From NCBI RefSeq assembly GCF_024612015.1, contig NZ_CP102512.1, positions 2,480,001 to 2,544,000 on the forward strand: a DNA stretch of 64,000 bases, written 5' to 3'. The DNA is from Streptomyces sp. CA-210063. Its GTDB lineage: Bacteria; Actinomycetota; Actinomycetes; Streptomycetales; Streptomycetaceae. A program made the translations under genes and the position numbers. A model generated the notes under the pieces. The model was not told the origin of the DNA and made no database searches. It saw nothing but the letters and a program-made list of their open reading frames with translations. Positions 25,043 to 33,169 of the stretch are shown here, one piece after another (within the stretch, counting starts at the first letter, position 1; every line of letters starts with the position of its first letter).

Positions 25043-25493
25043 CGAAGGCCCGGACTTCGAGCCCGACGACCCTCTCATGGTCATCCTGCGCCCACCCTCC
25101 GATCTCCTCGGCCCGCCCGCCGACCGCTACGAGACGATCCGCCGCACCGCCGCCCGCCGCCGCCTCCTCCGAGCCGCGGCCGGCGCCGCCGCGACCTGCG
25201 CGGCCGTCGCCCTCATCGCCCTCCCCCTGCACTTCGCCAAGGACGACGCCCCCAAGTCCCCCTCGGTCCCCATGGCCCCGCCCCCCGTGACCAGCCCCTC
25301 CCCCACCCCCACCCCGTCGGCATCCCCCACCTCCGACACCCCCCGCCCCACCCAACAACCCCCGACGCCCGTCCCGTCGGCCTCATCCGCCCCGCCCGCC
25401 GAAGCCACCGATTCCCTTCACCCCGCCGATTCCACCGAACCCACCGCGACCGGTGCGCCATCGGCCACCCCGACCCCGGTCGTCGAGCCCTGA
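25026..25493 (+). CDS. Single-span membrane protein, likely anti-sigma partner
   Basis: 155 residues: a ~48-residue cytoplasmic N-terminus, one helix (AAAGAAATCAAVALIALPL, about 50-68) and a long extracytoplasmic tail almost wholly of Pro, Ser, Thr and Ala. Position (overlapping the sigma factor) and topology fit an anti-sigma factor, but the usual zinc motif (HxxxCxxC) is absent and the cytoplasmic part is short. TTG 25026 has GAGGAG eight bases upstream. The Pro-rich tail resembles the stalk of the 23467 surface protein and may span the wall. Confidence 0.7.
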   Translation: MITHPDEGPDFEPDDPLMVILRPPSDLLGPPADRYETIRRTAARRRLLRAAAGAAATCAAVALIALPLHFAKDDAPKSPSVPMAPPPVTSPSPTPTPSASPTSDTPRPTQQPPTPVPSASSAPPAEATDSLHPADSTEPTATGAPSATPTPVVEP

Positions 25494-25565
25494 TCCGGGG
25501 CCCGGACCCCGACCCGGACACCGGCAGCCCGCTCCTGGAGTCACCTGCGACCGACACCACCGGCC

Positions 25566-25697
25566 GCAGGTGCCGGAAGGGTTGAGCGCCGACCTGTGCG
25601 GCTCGGGATGGCCGACGGAGTCGTGCGGGCCGAGGAACCAGCCGTCCAGCTCGGCCAGGGCCTGCTTGGTCTCCTCGGGCACGGGCGTGCCGTGGGT
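25566..25697 (-). pseudogene. Remnant of an isopropylmalate/tartrate dehydrogenase-like gene
   Basis: About 44 codons in one frame read THGTPVPEETKQALAELDGW and then GPHDSVGHPEPHRSALNPSG, which resembles an internal part of LeuB/tartrate-dehydrogenase-family enzymes (the loop leading to the NP-S substrate region). Both sides dissolve into unrelated sequence. No start, no NAD-binding domain and no catalytic Lys/Asp set are present. It lies in an otherwise empty 290-base gap. The identification is from memory of the family pattern and is tentative. Confidence 0.4.
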
Positions 25698-25784
25698 GTC
25701 CGGTGAACCGGTAACGGCTCCTACGGCTGGGACGTGCCCCGGCCGACATCAGCTACCGTCTGCTGCCGACCCGACGGCCCGGCC

Positions 25785-26528
25785 TCACTTCAGGTGCCGG
25801 GCGAAGAACCGAGCCCCGGCGTCGAGTTCGAAGTGCGGGACGCCGGTGTGACCGCCGAGGTTGGCGTGCAGGGTCTTCTCCTTGGAGCCGAAGGCGTCGA
25901 ACAGGTCCAGGGCCGACTGCCGGTCGTTCCCTTCGTCGTCCCACTGCAGCAGGACCTGCAGCGGAACGGTGACCTGGCGGGCCTCCTCGAACATGGCGGC
26001 GGGCACGAGACTCCCGGCGAAGAAACCGGCGGCCACGATGCGCGGCTCGACCACCGCGAGGCGGACGCCGATGGAGATCACTCCCCCCTCGTACCCGACC
26101 GGGCCGCCGATCCCGGGCAGCGACAGGAGGGCGTCCAGGGCGGCCTGCCATTCCGGGACCGCCCTGTCGACCAGCGGGAGGATGAGGGCGTCGACGATCT
26201 CGTCGCCGACCGGCTCGCCGGCCTCCATCACCCGGCGCAGGTCGGCGCGTGCCTGCTCGGCGGCGGCCCAACGGGGCCGTTCACCGCTCCCGGGGAGCTC
26301 GATGGTGGCCGCGGCGAAGCCGTACTCCGCCGCGTAGTACCGGGCCCGCCCCGCCAGCCGGGGGTACATCTTGCGCAGTCCGAGGGGAGGGGGGCTGACC
26401 AGGATCAGCGGCGCCGGTGCGGATGCGGATGCGGATGCGGGCGTCCACAGGATGCCGGGGATCTCGCCGAGGGTGAATTCGCGCTCGAGGACGCCGTCGT
26501 CGAGGCGCTGTTCAGAGGTGAATCGCAT
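25785..26528 (-). CDS. Dienelactone-hydrolase-like alpha/beta hydrolase
   Basis: 247-residue serine-hydrolase-fold protein common in streptomycetes. The N-terminal strands carry PLILVSPPPLGLRKMYPR. The nucleophile-elbow position reads GYEGGVISIGV rather than a clear GxSxG, while the late ANLGGHTGVP supplies a plausible catalytic histidine and QWDDEGNDR an acidic residue. It may therefore have an altered nucleophile or be non-catalytic. A 6-bp DNA repeat gives an Ala-Ser run (residues 32-38). Start 26528 has GAAAGG upstream. No operon partner. Confidence 0.7.
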   Translation of the reverse strand: MRFTSEQRLDDGVLEREFTLGEIPGILWTPASASASAPAPLILVSPPPLGLRKMYPRLAGRARYYAAEYGFAAATIELPGSGERPRWAAAEQARADLRRVMEAGEPVGDEIVDALILPLVDRAVPEWQAALDALLSLPGIGGPVGYEGGVISIGVRLAVVEPRIVAAGFFAGSLVPAAMFEEARQVTVPLQVLLQWDDEGNDRQSALDLFDAFGSKEKTLHANLGGHTGVPHFELDAGARFFARHLK

Positions 26529-26952
26529 GGTCGTGCCTTTCGGGAGTGCTCAGGTACGGCGCTCCCGGACGACCTATCGCCCGACCGTGACCCCGGAGGA
26601 GAGCACCCATGTCGATACGTTCACGGGTACCACCTCCTCGTTCTCTCGCACGGCCTCCGGAAAAGTAGCAGTGGTCGCCGTGGCTGCCAACGGGTTTTCG
26701 CGGAGGCTCGGCAGGCGTCACTCGCGCCGCCGTGCACGACCGCCACCCCGGCGATGTCGCCCCTCAGGACGGGCTCGTACAGGAAGTGCTCGCACGTTGT
26801 GGCTGAACCACGGCCTCACCCCAGGGCTTAAAGGCATATACAACGGGAAATGATGATCCCCGAACGGTTGTCTGAGTGGCTGCCGACGCTCCACAGCGGT
26901 GTCGCTCGACCGCCGGGGCTGGGGCCGCCGGTGCACGGAAAGGGGGCTTGCC
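26529..26952. other. Intergenic region ahead of the PLP-enzyme cluster
   Basis: 424 bases without a recognised gene. It includes a possible 19-codon leader (26609-26668) with a good ribosome site. Nearer the cluster is an AT-richer stretch around 26828-26850 that may be the promoter. It contains no palindrome I would call an operator. Confidence 0.5.
26609..26668 (+). CDS. Possible 19-residue leader peptide
   Basis: ATG 26609 is preceded by GGAGGAGAGC at optimal distance and opens a 19-codon frame, MSIRSRVPPPRSLARPPEK. It is rich in arginine and proline, which can slow ribosomes. Its place before the PLP-enzyme cluster suggests a regulatory upstream frame. It lacks the cysteine run of known cysteine-responsive leaders, so this is only a suggestion. 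Confidence 0.25.
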   Translation: MSIRSRVPPPRSLARPPEK

Positions 26953-28461
26953 GTGCGTGCGCCCTTGTATCTGCAGCCACGGCTGGAGCCACCGCTCGAC
27001 TCGTTGCTGGAGGACGCGTCCTTCCTCCACTCCCTCGTCGACTCCCTCGGCTCACCGCTGAACCTGCTGCTGCCCGATCGAATCGTCGAGAACGCCGCCG
27101 GGTTCCGCGGCGTCTACCACAAGCACCATCTGGCCGGCAGGGTGTACTTCGCGCACAAGGCGAACCAGGCTTCCAGCCTGGTTCGGCGGCTGACCGCGAC
27201 GGACCCGGCCGCGGTGGGCATCGATGTCGCGTCGCTGCGCGAGCTGCGGCACGCCCTGGAGTGCGGATTCACCCCCGACCGGATCATGGCCACCGGGCCC
27301 AAGGACCCCGAGTTCCTGTGGCTGGCCGCCCGCACCGGCGCCTGCGTGAACATCGACTCGCCCACCGAACTCGACCAACTGGCCCGGTTGATACGGGCGT
27401 ACGACCTGCCCCGGACCGACATCCTGCTGCGGCTGTCGGAGTTCGAGGCCTCCGCCTTCGCCACCTCCGGCACGAAGGTGCTCTCCCGGCGCAGCCGCTT
27501 CGGCTCACCCGTGCGGGAGGTGGACGCCCTGCTCGACGCGGTCGAACGGCACCAGGGCACCGTCCGGTTGACGGGTGTCGCCTACCATCTGGACACCACC
27601 GGGGTCGCGGAGAAGGCCGTCGCGCTGGAGAGCTGTGTCGCGGTCATGGACGCATGCCGCGCCCGGGGAACGGATCCGCGGATCATCGACATCGGCGGCG
27701 GTTTCGGCGTCGGTTATGTCGCCGACGCCGGTCAGTGGGAGCGCTACACGACCGAGCTCGCCGAGGCCGTGCTCGGGGCGCGTCCCGCCCTGACCTGGCG
27801 CGGCCATGGCTACGGGCTGCGGAACGAGGGCGGCACGCTGCGTGGGGCGCAGGCGCTCTACCCGGCCCACCGTCCCACCGCGGGGCCCGGATACCTCGAC
27901 GAGCTGCTGGCCCACCCCGGGCCCTCCTCGGGCCGCCCGCTCGCCACGCTGCTTCTGGAGCATCTCTACGACCTCGTCTGCGAGCCGGGGAGGGCTCTTG
28001 TCGACCAGTGCGGAGTGTCGCTCGCTCGGGTGCTCGACGTGCGTCGTACCGGCCAGGACTCGGATGACCTTCTGGTGCGTCTCGGCATGAACGCCGGCGA
28101 TGTGAGCCTGGAGGAGCACGGAGTGCTCGTCGATCCGGTCCTCCTTCCCCGGCCCGGGCCGCAGGACAGGGCAGAGGACGGCGCCGACGAGGAGCCGGTG
28201 GGCGTCTATCTGGCGGGCAATCTGTGCCTGGAGGCCGACCTGATCACGCGCCGCAAGGTCTTCCTCCCCCGGCTTCCGCGCGCCGGCGATCTGCTGGCCT
28301 TCGCGAACACCGCCGGATACGCGATGGACTTCCACGCCCACCACGCACAGCGGCAGCCGGTCGCCCGCACGGTCGCCGTCACCCGGCAGGAGGGCTCCTG
28401 GCGTTGGTGCCTGGACGAGGAGTACTGGCCGATCACGCGAGTTGGGGGACCGGTTTCATGA
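26953..28461 (+). CDS. Y4yA/SbnH-like PLP-dependent decarboxylase
   Basis: 502-residue enzyme of the fold-type III (alanine racemase/diaminopimelate decarboxylase) class. The PLP lysine is in YFAHKANQASS (about residue 73), followed by GIDVASLRELRHALECGF, the glycine loop DIGGGFGVGY that holds the cofactor phosphate, and the C-terminal CEPGRALVDQCG. It is closest in pattern to the Y4yA branch known from rhizobial clusters and related to SbnH of siderophore pathways, which decarboxylate an amino-acid conjugate rather than free diaminopimelate. GTG 26953 has AAAGGGGG seven bases upstream. It overlaps the next gene as ATGA and begins a three- or four-gene operon. Confidence 0.85.
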   Translation: MRAPLYLQPRLEPPLDSLLEDASFLHSLVDSLGSPLNLLLPDRIVENAAGFRGVYHKHHLAGRVYFAHKANQASSLVRRLTATDPAAVGIDVASLRELRHALECGFTPDRIMATGPKDPEFLWLAARTGACVNIDSPTELDQLARLIRAYDLPRTDILLRLSEFEASAFATSGTKVLSRRSRFGSPVREVDALLDAVERHQGTVRLTGVAYHLDTTGVAEKAVALESCVAVMDACRARGTDPRIIDIGGGFGVGYVADAGQWERYTTELAEAVLGARPALTWRGHGYGLRNEGGTLRGAQALYPAHRPTAGPGYLDELLAHPGPSSGRPLATLLLEHLYDLVCEPGRALVDQCGVSLARVLDVRRTGQDSDDLLVRLGMNAGDVSLEEHGVLVDPVLLPRPGPQDRAEDGADEEPVGVYLAGNLCLEADLITRRKVFLPRLPRAGDLLAFANTAGYAMDFHAHHAQRQPVARTVAVTRQEGSWRWCLDEEYWPITRVGGPVS

Positions 28462-29801
28462 GGTACGACAGCATCACGGAGGCCATCGGCAACACGCCGC
28501 TGGTGCGGATCGATCCGGCCGTGCACGGCCTGCGCCACATCGACCTGTACGCCAAGCTGGAGATGCTCAACCCCTTCGGATCGGTCAAGGACCGGGCCGC
28601 CTGGAGCATGGCCGGACCCTCTCTCGACTCGGCGGCGGAGCGCGGTGCGACGGTCGTGGAGCTGTCGAGCGGCAACACGGCCAAGGCCCTGGCTCTCCTC
28701 GCGGGGATGCACGGCCTCAAGTTCAAGAGCGTCACCAACCGGATGCGGGTACCGGAGATCAAGGAGCTGCTCCTGCTGCTGGGCGCGGAGATCGAGGAGC
28801 TGCCGGGGCAGAGCGAATGCCTCGACCCGACGGACACCGACGACCCGCTGACCCGCTTCCACCAGGCGCTCGCCGGGCCGGACACCACGTACCTGCACAC
28901 CGACCAGTACTTCAACCCACGCAACACCGAAGCGCATGCGACCGGCACCGGGCCGGAGATCCTCAAGGACCTCGACGGGCGGGCCCCGGACTGGTTCATC
29001 GCCTGTGTGGGCACGGCCGGCTCCTCCACCGGAGTGGCCCGGGCACTGCGCGAACAGGACCCGGAGGTGAACGTGGTCGGGCTCGTCGCCCACAAGTCGG
29101 ACTTCATCCCCGGCATCCGCACCATCGACGAGGTGCACCAGGTGGGACTGTTCGACCCGGCGACGTACGACACGATCGAGTCGGTGACCGCCGACGAGGC
29201 CATCGACGGCATGCTGACCCTGATCCGCCGCTGCGGGCTGCTGGCCGGCCCCACCGGCGGCGCCGCCTATCACGGTGCCGTACGCCATCTCCGTACGGTG
29301 GACACGGAACTGGCCGAAGCCGGGGTGACGGAGCGGCGGACGGCGGTCTTCATCGTCTGCGACCGCGCCGAGAGCTACCTCAGCTACGTACGGCAGCGCC
29401 GCCCCGAGCTGCTGGGCCGGCCGGCCCGCAAGAACTCCGCGGCGTCCCTCTCCGAAGCCGAGGTGCGGGCGGAGGCCACGGTCATCGACACGGCTGAGGC
29501 GCGGCGGTGGATCGAGGACGGACAGCCGCGGCCGCTCGTGGTCGACCTGCGCGGCCCGCACGCGTACGCCGCACTGCACATCGACGGATCGGTCAACATC
29601 ACCGACGAGATCTTCGACGAACTCGTGCGCGGCGGGCTGCCGTTCAGCAAACGGCAGCCGGTGCTGCTGGCCTGCCCGATCGGCGAGAAGTCGGCCCGCT
29701 ACGCCGCGCTGCTGGCCCGCATGGGCCACCCCGACGTACGCAGTCTGTCCGGTGGGATCGTCGCATGGCGCGACGCCGGTGCGCCGCTGGTGCGGGACTG
29801 A
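28458..29801 (+). CDS. Cysteine-synthase-like PLP enzyme fused to a rhodanese domain
   Basis: 447 residues. Residues 1-320 are a fold-type II beta-replacement enzyme with the PLP lysine in NPFGSVKDRAAW, the SSGNTAKALALLAG substrate loop and the phosphate-binding GTAGSSTG. It resembles Y4xP/SbnA-like proteins more than housekeeping CysK. Residues ~345-447 form a rhodanese domain (PLVVDLRGPHAYAALHIDGS) with its active-site cysteine in LLACPIGEKSARYA. A fused sulfur-transferase suggests persulfide or another activated sulfur is delivered to, or taken from, the PLP site. ATG 28458 overlaps the previous stop; the next gene begins five bases after its end. Confidence 0.88.
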   Translation: MRYDSITEAIGNTPLVRIDPAVHGLRHIDLYAKLEMLNPFGSVKDRAAWSMAGPSLDSAAERGATVVELSSGNTAKALALLAGMHGLKFKSVTNRMRVPEIKELLLLLGAEIEELPGQSECLDPTDTDDPLTRFHQALAGPDTTYLHTDQYFNPRNTEAHATGTGPEILKDLDGRAPDWFIACVGTAGSSTGVARALREQDPEVNVVGLVAHKSDFIPGIRTIDEVHQVGLFDPATYDTIESVTADEAIDGMLTLIRRCGLLAGPTGGAAYHGAVRHLRTVDTELAEAGVTERRTAVFIVCDRAESYLSYVRQRRPELLGRPARKNSAASLSEAEVRAEATVIDTAEARRWIEDGQPRPLVVDLRGPHAYAALHIDGSVNITDEIFDELVRGGLPFSKRQPVLLACPIGEKSARYAALLARMGHPDVRSLSGGIVAWRDAGAPLVRD

Positions 29802-29805
29802 CACG

Positions 29806-31008
29806 ATGGCCGACCCCGAACTGACGGAACTGGCCGACTGGCAGCGCGAGTTGCGGACACACTTCCCCATCGTCACCGCGCACCCGGAGATGGTCTACCT
29901 GGACAGTGCGGCCACCTCGCAGAAGCCGCGGGCCGTCCTCGACGCCGCACAGACGTATCTGACGACGACGAACGCGAACGCCGGGCGCGGCAGCTACCCG
30001 TGGGCCAACCACACGACGGCACTGGTGGAACGGACCCGGCAGCGCGTCAAGGAGTTCCTCGGCGACCCCGAACCGGGGCGCTCGGGCGTCCACTTCACCA
30101 GCGGCACGACCGAAGGACTGCGGACCGTCGCCCGCGACTGGCTCCCCGGCCATCTCTCGGACGGCGACGAGATCCTCGTTCCGTTCGCCGACCACCGGGC
30201 GAACCTGGATCCCTGGCTGGAGGCCCAGCGACTGCTGGCGCGGCAGGGCGTCAGCGTGCGCCTGCGAGAGCTGCCGTACCAGGAGCCGTCCGGTGACTAC
30301 GACCACCGGGCGCTGGCCGACGTCATCGGCCCACGCACCCGCTTCGTCGCCGCCACCCACATCCACCACGTCTACGGCGGTGACATGAACGTGCACCACA
30401 TCCGTGACGCCGTCGGCCCGCAGGTACCGATCTGTCTCGACGCCGCCCAGAGCGTCGGCCATCTCCCCGTCTCCACGGCCCGGTTGGACGTGGACTTCGT
30501 GGTCTTCTCCGGGCACAAGGCGCTGGCCCTGCCCGGCTCCGGTGCCGTCTGGGCCCGCAACGCACCCGAACGCGGCCCGGAGTTCCGGCCCGGCGGCTGG
30601 AACGGCACCCCCAACACCGTGGGCATCGCGACCCTGGAGGCCGCACTCGACTGGCTGGACGCCGCGGGCACGGACCGGATCGCACGCTGGACCACGGCCC
30701 TCGCGACCCGGCTCACCGAAGGACTTCGCCGCCTGCTCCCCTACGAGATCCTGGGCTGCCAGGCCAGCCTGGCAGCCGACGCCACCGTGCGGCGACGCCA
30801 CGGCATCGTCACCTTCCGCCACCGCGACATCCCGTCGGACGACCTGGGCTTCATCCTGTACAGCCACGGCTTCATGGTCCGGGCCGACAGCCTGTGCCAG
30901 GCCGGTACGGACGAGCGGGACGGCTCGGTGCGGGTCAGCCTCCATGTGTACAACACGGTGGAGGAGATCGACCGGCTGCTGACCGTGCTCGCGTCCCTGG
31001 ATGAGTAG
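29806..31008 (+). CDS. SufS/CsdA-like class V PLP enzyme
   Basis: 400-residue fold-type I enzyme close to cysteine desulfurases. The N-terminal YLDSAATSQKPRAVLDA and the PLP lysine motif VVFSGHKALALPGSG match SufS. The family's persulfide-forming cysteine aligns with Cys in VRADSLCQAG (where SufS has HHCAQP), so sulfur transfer is possible, although the flanking histidines are lost. It may instead be an epimerase or lyase of the same class. It lies five bases after the rhodanese fusion, in the same operon, and is not next to suf genes. Its presence makes this a possible sulfur-handling cluster. Confidence 0.85.
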   Translation: MADPELTELADWQRELRTHFPIVTAHPEMVYLDSAATSQKPRAVLDAAQTYLTTTNANAGRGSYPWANHTTALVERTRQRVKEFLGDPEPGRSGVHFTSGTTEGLRTVARDWLPGHLSDGDEILVPFADHRANLDPWLEAQRLLARQGVSVRLRELPYQEPSGDYDHRALADVIGPRTRFVAATHIHHVYGGDMNVHHIRDAVGPQVPICLDAAQSVGHLPVSTARLDVDFVVFSGHKALALPGSGAVWARNAPERGPEFRPGGWNGTPNTVGIATLEAALDWLDAAGTDRIARWTTALATRLTEGLRRLLPYEILGCQASLAADATVRRRHGIVTFRHRDIPSDDLGFILYSHGFMVRADSLCQAGTDERDGSVRVSLHVYNTVEEIDRLLTVLASLDE

Positions 31009-31014
31009 CGCGAA

Positions 31015-31029
31015 TGGAAACCGTTTCCA
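31015..31029. promoter_or_regulatory. LacI-like palindrome between the class V enzyme and the methyltransferase
   Basis: TGGAAACCGTTTCCA: seven-base arms around one central base, six bases after the class V stop and about 60 before the methyltransferase start. It resembles LacI/GalR-family operators, yet no such gene is adjacent. It suggests the methyltransferase has its own controlled promoter. Confidence 0.5.
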
Positions 31030-31089
31030 ATAGCCGATAGGTTCTGAGGGTACCCGGCGGTCGAGAGACGGAAGAGGCGACGCGAACTC

Positions 31090-31854
31090 ATGGGCGTGAG
31101 CATGGAGACGGCCAAGCTGTGGGTCGAGCGCTGGGAACTCCAGCAGCAGCACTACGCCGTCGCCCGCGAGGAGCGGTTCACGGTCATCGCCGACGTCGTC
31201 GAACACGTCGCGGCCCACCGGGCTCGCCCCTTGCTCCTCGACCTCGGCTGCGGCCCGGGTTCGCTGGCCGCCCGGCTCGCCACGAGGCTGCCGGACGCGG
31301 AGATCGTCGCGGTGGACATGGACCCGGTGCTCCTGGAACTCGCCCGCACCCATCACGCGGACGCCGCCCGCTACGTGGACACCGTCATCGGGGCCGACGG
31401 CTGGACCGAGGCCCTCGGCCTGGACCGCCCCGTGGACGCGGTCGTCTCGACAACGGCCCTCCACTACCTGTCCGAACAGACCCTTCTGCGGACGTACCGC
31501 CGCCTGGAGAACCTGCTGCGACCGGGGGGCGTCCTCGTCAACGGCGACCACTTCCCCCTGGACGACCGGCGGTGCTCGGAACTCACCGGCCACGTGGGCC
31601 GACGACGAGCCGAACGGTCCCGTACACGCGACCACGAGGACTGGGAGTCCTGGTGGAACGCGGCCGCCCAGGACCCCGAACTGACCGACCTGTTCAGCCG
31701 ACGTGAGAAGCGGCAGGCGGCGGCCGGCAACGACGACGGCAACGACCTGACACTCGCCCACCACACCGACCTGCTGCGGCAGGCGGGCTTCCGCCACACC
31801 ACCCCGGTCTGGCAGTTCGGCGACAGCCACGTCCTCGTGGCCCTCAAGGACTGA
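31090..31854 (+). CDS. Class I SAM-dependent methyltransferase
   Basis: 254 residues with motif I LLLDLGCGPGSLAARLA, the acidic ribose-binding residue in IVAVDMDPVLLELA and VSTTALHYLSE (motif IV region). The C-terminal half, with DHEDWESWWNAAAQD, matches small-molecule methyltransferases found in natural-product loci. ATG 31090 is used; ATG 31102 is an in-frame alternative. It follows the three PLP enzymes on the same strand after an 81-base gap that holds the TGGAAAC palindrome, so it may be a separately controlled tailoring step for the same product. Confidence 0.82.
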   Translation: MGVSMETAKLWVERWELQQQHYAVAREERFTVIADVVEHVAAHRARPLLLDLGCGPGSLAARLATRLPDAEIVAVDMDPVLLELARTHHADAARYVDTVIGADGWTEALGLDRPVDAVVSTTALHYLSEQTLLRTYRRLENLLRPGGVLVNGDHFPLDDRRCSELTGHVGRRRAERSRTRDHEDWESWWNAAAQDPELTDLFSRREKRQAAAGNDDGNDLTLAHHTDLLRQAGFRHTTPVWQFGDSHVLVALKD

Positions 31855-31918
31855 ATCCGACGTCATCACTCCCGGATCGGGGACGGGGTGATCAACCCGG
31901 CCACAGGGGAGGTCGTCC

Positions 31919-33169
31919 TCACAGGGGCACTTCAGCCAGGTCTGCCAACAGGACGTCAGCCACCAGTTCCTCGACGACGGCGGCGCCGTGTTCGGTGAGG
32001 GCGCGGATCAGTTCGGGGTCCCAGGGCGCTTCGGTGAGGCGGCCGGGCTGAGAGCCGTGGGGAGTGCGGGCGACCGCGGCGCGATAGTCCGCCGCCGTCA
32101 TGCGCCAGGGACGGGCCGGCGTCTTGTCCAGGAGATACGCGGCGATGCGGATGCCTTCACCATCGAAGTCGCCGTGGTGGCGGAGGACGGCGCCCTGATC
32201 CGCGAGGAGCCGGAGGAGGTGGATGGCCGCGCTGTTGGGCCAGCCGGATGTGCACACGAGCGGCGGACAGTCCGGGCCGAAGCGGCGTACGGCGAGCGCC
32301 AGGATGCTGGGGTTCTCCACAGCGTGGACGACGGGTGCGGGGTCGGCGGCGAGGCTGAACTCACCCGGGGCCCGCAGTTGGGCGAGGGTCAGGCTGACGG
32401 CCTGACCGGCCTCGGCGCAGACGCGCGCCACACGGGCGAGCGGACCGTCTCCGGCCGGGCGCAGTCCACCGACGAGAACCGTGGCGGACAGATCGTCGTC
32501 GGCGACACCCGCGCGGGTCCACAGGGCACGCCGGTCCGCCGCGGACTGCGGCGGGGCGGTGTCGTGGAGGGTCACCAGGGCACGCAGGACGAGGGCGGAC
32601 AGGCGGGTGCCGTCGTCGAGTGCGTGGGACTCGCCCTTCAGGACCCGGGCAGCGAACACGGGCAGGGGCTCTGCTCCGGCCGGGAGCGCCGCGAGCACCG
32701 TCAGTGCGTCGGTCAGCAGCGAGCGGGTCCGTTCCGTCGAGCCACCGACCAGACCGGCGGCTCGGCACGAGGCGGTCCAGTCGGCGAGCGCGGGTTGGGC
32801 ACGTACGGTGGCGTGGCCGTCCAGCCATGTCCACAGCTCGGCGCGTTCGCCTTCTCGGCGGCGCCGTTCGCCCGCGCGGTCGTCGAGAGGGCCGACGAGT
32901 TCGGTGACGATTTCGCGCACCGTACGGCCGCACAGCTCGGCGACGGCCTCTTCCAGACGGGCCAGGGCGACGGAGGTGCGGGCGTCCGGCAGGCGGTCCA
33001 GGCCGAGGAGGTCGGCGAGGGCTTCGCGCTGGGCGTCGTCGAGCGGTCCGAGGCGCACCCGTGTGACGGGGCGGCCGGAGGAGAGACGGTCGTGGACCGT
33101 GTGCCAGAGCGGGCGGAGTTCGGGGCTCCGCAGGGTGCGTTCGCCCGGAGCCGGTTCCGCGTGGGTCAT
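31919..33169 (-). CDS. jetD: Wadjet type II JetD-like protein (TIGR02679 family)
   Basis: 416 residues matching the TIGR02679 pattern: N-terminal PLWHTVHDRLSSGRPVTRV, the central GLVGGSTERTRSLL, and the C-terminal TOPRIM-like region VVHAVENPSILALAVRRFG, LVCTSGWPNSA and HHGDFDGEGIRIA (acidic D-x-D-x-E). In intact systems JetD is the nuclease that cuts DNA extruded by the JetABC condensin-like motor, defending against plasmids. Here it appears full length and overlaps the JetC remnant by four bases (ATGA). With jetA, jetB and the JetC ATP-binding head absent it probably has no function as a system. Confidence 0.8.
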   Translation of the reverse strand: MTHAEPAPGERTLRSPELRPLWHTVHDRLSSGRPVTRVRLGPLDDAQREALADLLGLDRLPDARTSVALARLEEAVAELCGRTVREIVTELVGPLDDRAGERRRREGERAELWTWLDGHATVRAQPALADWTASCRAAGLVGGSTERTRSLLTDALTVLAALPAGAEPLPVFAARVLKGESHALDDGTRLSALVLRALVTLHDTAPPQSAADRRALWTRAGVADDDLSATVLVGGLRPAGDGPLARVARVCAEAGQAVSLTLAQLRAPGEFSLAADPAPVVHAVENPSILALAVRRFGPDCPPLVCTSGWPNSAAIHLLRLLADQGAVLRHHGDFDGEGIRIAAYLLDKTPARPWRMTAADYRAAVARTPHGSQPGRLTEAPWDPELIRALTEHGAAVVEELVADVLLADLAEVPL

